Source: Gammaproteobacteria bacterium (GTDB lineage: Bacteria; Pseudomonadota; Gammaproteobacteria; UBA5335). From it: 9,493 nucleotides of DNA. Below the pieces are notes generated by a model. That model searched no databases, had not been told where the DNA came from, and saw nothing but the letters and a program-made list of their open reading frames with translations. The position numbers and the translations under genes are program-made. The stretch is taken from NCBI GenBank assembly GCA_011620145.1, contig WOZT01000190.1:1-9493 (forward strand), given 5' to 3'. The stretch's first letter is position 1, and the number at the start of each line of letters is the position of its first letter. Below are positions 6,916 through 9,493 of this stretch, in pieces.

Positions 6916-7932
6916 ATGCTGTCGCGCATGGCCGAAAACATGTACTGGTTTGCCCGCTATCTGGAGCGGGCGGAGAACACGGCGCGGCTGGTGACGGTCT
7001 CCACCAACCTGATCCTGGATCTGCCCCGGGTGGTGACCCCGGATTGGGAGCCCCTGATCGACATCACCAGCGGACGTGATGCGTTCGTGGAACGTTATGG
7101 TGAGATGAGCGAGCACCGCGTGGTGCAGTTTCTGCTTGCTGACCGCGAAAACCCCAGTTCCTTGATCAGTTGTCTCACCAAGGCGCGGGAAAATCTGCGC
7201 ACCACCCGCGACATCGTGCCTGCCGAGGCCTGGGGGCAGATCAATCGCTTGCACCTGATTGCCCAGGAACAGATGGGCGATGCCCTGTCGCGCCGGGGGC
7301 GGCATGAATTCCTGCAAACCATCATCGGGCAATGCCAGATGATTGTGGGTCTGCTGGATGGCGTCATGAGCCGCGATGAAGCCTTCGAGTTCATGCGTCT
7401 GGGGCGCAATCTGGAACGAGCGGACATGACCACCCGCATTCTCGATGTCCGCTCCGGCGATCTGCTGGCAGAAATGCCGGCGGATCTGAAGGCCTATGGC
7501 CGCGTCCAATGGATGAGCGTGCTCAAATCCTTGACCGCCTACCAGATGTACCGCCGGCTGGTGCGCAGCCGGGTCTCCGGGGTGGATGTGGTGCGCTTCC
7601 TGTTACAGGAAGAGCGTTTTCCGCGCGCCCTGCAGGCCTGTCTCAAAACCCTGGAGGTCTGCCTGTCGGGCCTGCCGCGCAATGAAACCCCGTTGCGGGC
7701 GGTGGCCCAGTTGCGGCGCATGGTCCAGCGCGCCGACATCCCCGCCTTGGCGCATGAGGCGGGCACCCTGCACGTTTACATGGATGAGCTGCAGCTCAAG
7801 CTGGCCGGTTGCCACGATGCCATCGCCGCCACCTATTTCGGCGCCGAACTTGCGCCGAATGCGGGGATGGCTGCCGGCGTGACGACGCCCGTGCCTTCCT
7901 CGTCCCAAGCTCAGACTCAACGCGCTGGCTGA
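6916..7932 (+). CDS. Alpha-E domain protein (DUF403)
   Basis: A protein of 338 residues with the clear signature of the alpha-E family (COG2307, DUF403): the N-terminus MLSRMAENMYWFARYLERAE, DRENPSS (76-82), and RENLRTTRD (91-99). It is almost entirely helical in character. A two-fold internal similarity is visible: LERAENTARLVTV (16-28) and LERADMTTRILDV (166-178) share the LERAxxTxR core. The last 25 or so residues are a Pro/Ser/Gln/Ala-rich tail that looks disordered. The family is known only by association with circularly permuted ATP-grasp proteins and is predicted to work with them in peptide synthesis or modification; a catalytic role is not established. Here it follows the ATP-grasp gene by 36 bases on the same strand, its usual arrangement. 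A gap of 86 bases with a candidate promoter separates it from hemB, so it is probably the last gene of its operon. No intrinsic terminator was seen. Confidence 0.93.
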   Translation: MLSRMAENMYWFARYLERAENTARLVTVSTNLILDLPRVVTPDWEPLIDITSGRDAFVERYGEMSEHRVVQFLLADRENPSSLISCLTKARENLRTTRDIVPAEAWGQINRLHLIAQEQMGDALSRRGRHEFLQTIIGQCQMIVGLLDGVMSRDEAFEFMRLGRNLERADMTTRILDVRSGDLLAEMPADLKAYGRVQWMSVLKSLTAYQMYRRLVRSRVSGVDVVRFLLQEERFPRALQACLKTLEVCLSGLPRNETPLRAVAQLRRMVQRADIPALAHEAGTLHVYMDELQLKLAGCHDAIAATYFGAELAPNAGMAAGVTTPVPSSSQAQTQRAG

Positions 7933-7966
7933 AACATCAATCCACGCAGGCGGTGCCTGGCGGCCG

Positions 7967-7995
7967 TTGTCCTGCCCCATGGCGGCGGGCACAAT
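7967..7995 (+). promoter_or_regulatory. Candidate sigma70 promoter of hemB
   Basis: TTGTCC at 7967-7972 and CACAAT at 7990-7995 each match the consensus hexamers at four of six positions, with the ideal 17-base spacer. Transcription would start near 8002, about 17-23 bases before the hemB start. The ACAATAAAT stretch is a conspicuous AT-rich island in GC-rich DNA. Confidence 0.45.
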
Positions 7996-7997
7996 AA

Positions 7998-9026
<1,029 letters not shown>

Positions 9027-9059
9027 ACATCATCCTGTCTGTTCACGGGGGAGCTGCCG

Positions 9060-9493
9060 ATGACCGACCGCTACGCCGTTGTGGGACACCCCATCGCCCA
9101 CAGTCAATCGCCCCGGATCCACCGCCTGTTCGCGGCGCAGACGGGTCAGGATCTGAGTTATGAAGCCATCCTCGCGCCGCTGGACGGGTTTTCCGTCACG
9201 CTGCGCCGGTTTGTCGCCGAGGGCGGCAAGGGGCTGAACGTCACGCTCCCGTTCAAGGCGGAAGCCTTCATTTTGGCTGATGTCTGTTCCCCTCGCGCCA
9301 GCCAGGCCAGCGCCGTGAACACGCTCACCGTCGGTGCCGACGGTCGCCTGTGGGGTGACAACACCGACGGCGTGGGTCTGGTGCGGGACTTGAAGGAGGG
9401 GCTTGGTCTGACGCTGTTCGATCGTCGGCTCCTGATCCTGGGGGCGGGGGGAGCCGCCTGCGGCATCCTGGGGCCGCTGCTGGAGGAAGGGCC
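9060..9493 (+). CDS. aroE: Shikimate dehydrogenase, N-terminal part (runs off right edge)
   Basis: The first 144 codons of AroE, cut by the window edge at roughly half the usual 270-280 residues. AroE reduces 3-dehydroshikimate to shikimate with NADPH in the cytoplasm. The substrate-binding motif [11 protein letters not shown] (8-18), the catalytic lysine motif NVTLPFK (Lys66) and the catalytic aspartate in NTDG (Asp103) are all present, followed by the start of the Rossmann nucleotide-binding loop LGAGGAACG (127-135). In most homologues I remember, the position held here by Cys134 is arginine; a single C-to-T change in a CGC codon would explain it. The ATG at 9060 is preceded by a strong GGGGGAG ending six bases upstream. 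The 33-base gap from hemB on the same strand suggests co-transcription. The rest of the cofactor domain is outside the window. Confidence 0.96.
   Translation, partial: MTDRYAVVGHPIAHSQSPRIHRLFAAQTGQDLSYEAILAPLDGFSVTLRRFVAEGGKGLNVTLPFKAEAFILADVCSPRASQASAVNTLTVGADGRLWGDNTDGVGLVRDLKEGLGLTLFDRRLLILGAGGAACGILGPLLEEG

Noticed and set aside
6811..7509. Minus-strand open frame of 232 codons opposite alpha-E
   Set aside because: Codon-aligned antisense shadow of the alpha-E gene.

Overview
The window is GC-rich chromosomal DNA, most likely from a betaproteobacterium. A DUF2863 protein (a family I know essentially from that class) supports this, as do a Pseudomonas-type, cysteine-free HemB and the general codon style. 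Rhodocyclales or Nitrosomonadales would fit, but the sequence does not fix the genus. Coding density is high. I see no tRNA, rRNA, CRISPR array, insertion sequence or other sign of a mobile element.

Layout. Positions 1-5062 are all minus strand. Read in transcription order, they hold a 1133-residue transglutaminase/DUF2126 fusion protein (5062 to 1661), a DUF2863 protein (1571 to 423), and the N-terminal 132 residues of an unrecognised protein that runs off the left edge (396 to 1). A 356-base divergent intergenic region (5063-5418) carries several small inverted repeats and a plausible sigma70-type promoter. The plus strand then holds a circularly permuted type 2 ATP-grasp protein (5419-6879), an alpha-E (DUF403) protein (6916-7932), hemB (8019-9026, probably with its own promoter) and the first half of aroE (9060 to the right edge).

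How the genes work together. The most interesting part is the divergent trio: transglutaminase + DUF2126, CP-ATP-grasp and alpha-E. As I recall, comparative genomics (Iyer, Aravind and colleagues, 2009) predicted that a circularly permuted ATP-grasp ligase, a circularly permuted glutamine-synthetase-like ligase (the DUF2126 type), an alpha-helical partner and peptidases form a widespread but uncharacterised peptide-synthesis or peptide-tagging system. All ligase components are present and look intact here. The NTN-hydrolase (Anbu/proteasome-like) peptidase and the second, stand-alone transglutaminase often seen in such clusters are not in the window. The right end switches to housekeeping metabolism: porphobilinogen synthase (tetrapyrroles) and shikimate dehydrogenase (aromatic amino acids).

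Family assignments are recognition from memory of motifs and protein architecture; no database search was run. Several start codons were chosen from Shine-Dalgarno spacing and differ from the longest possible frames; the evidence fields say where.
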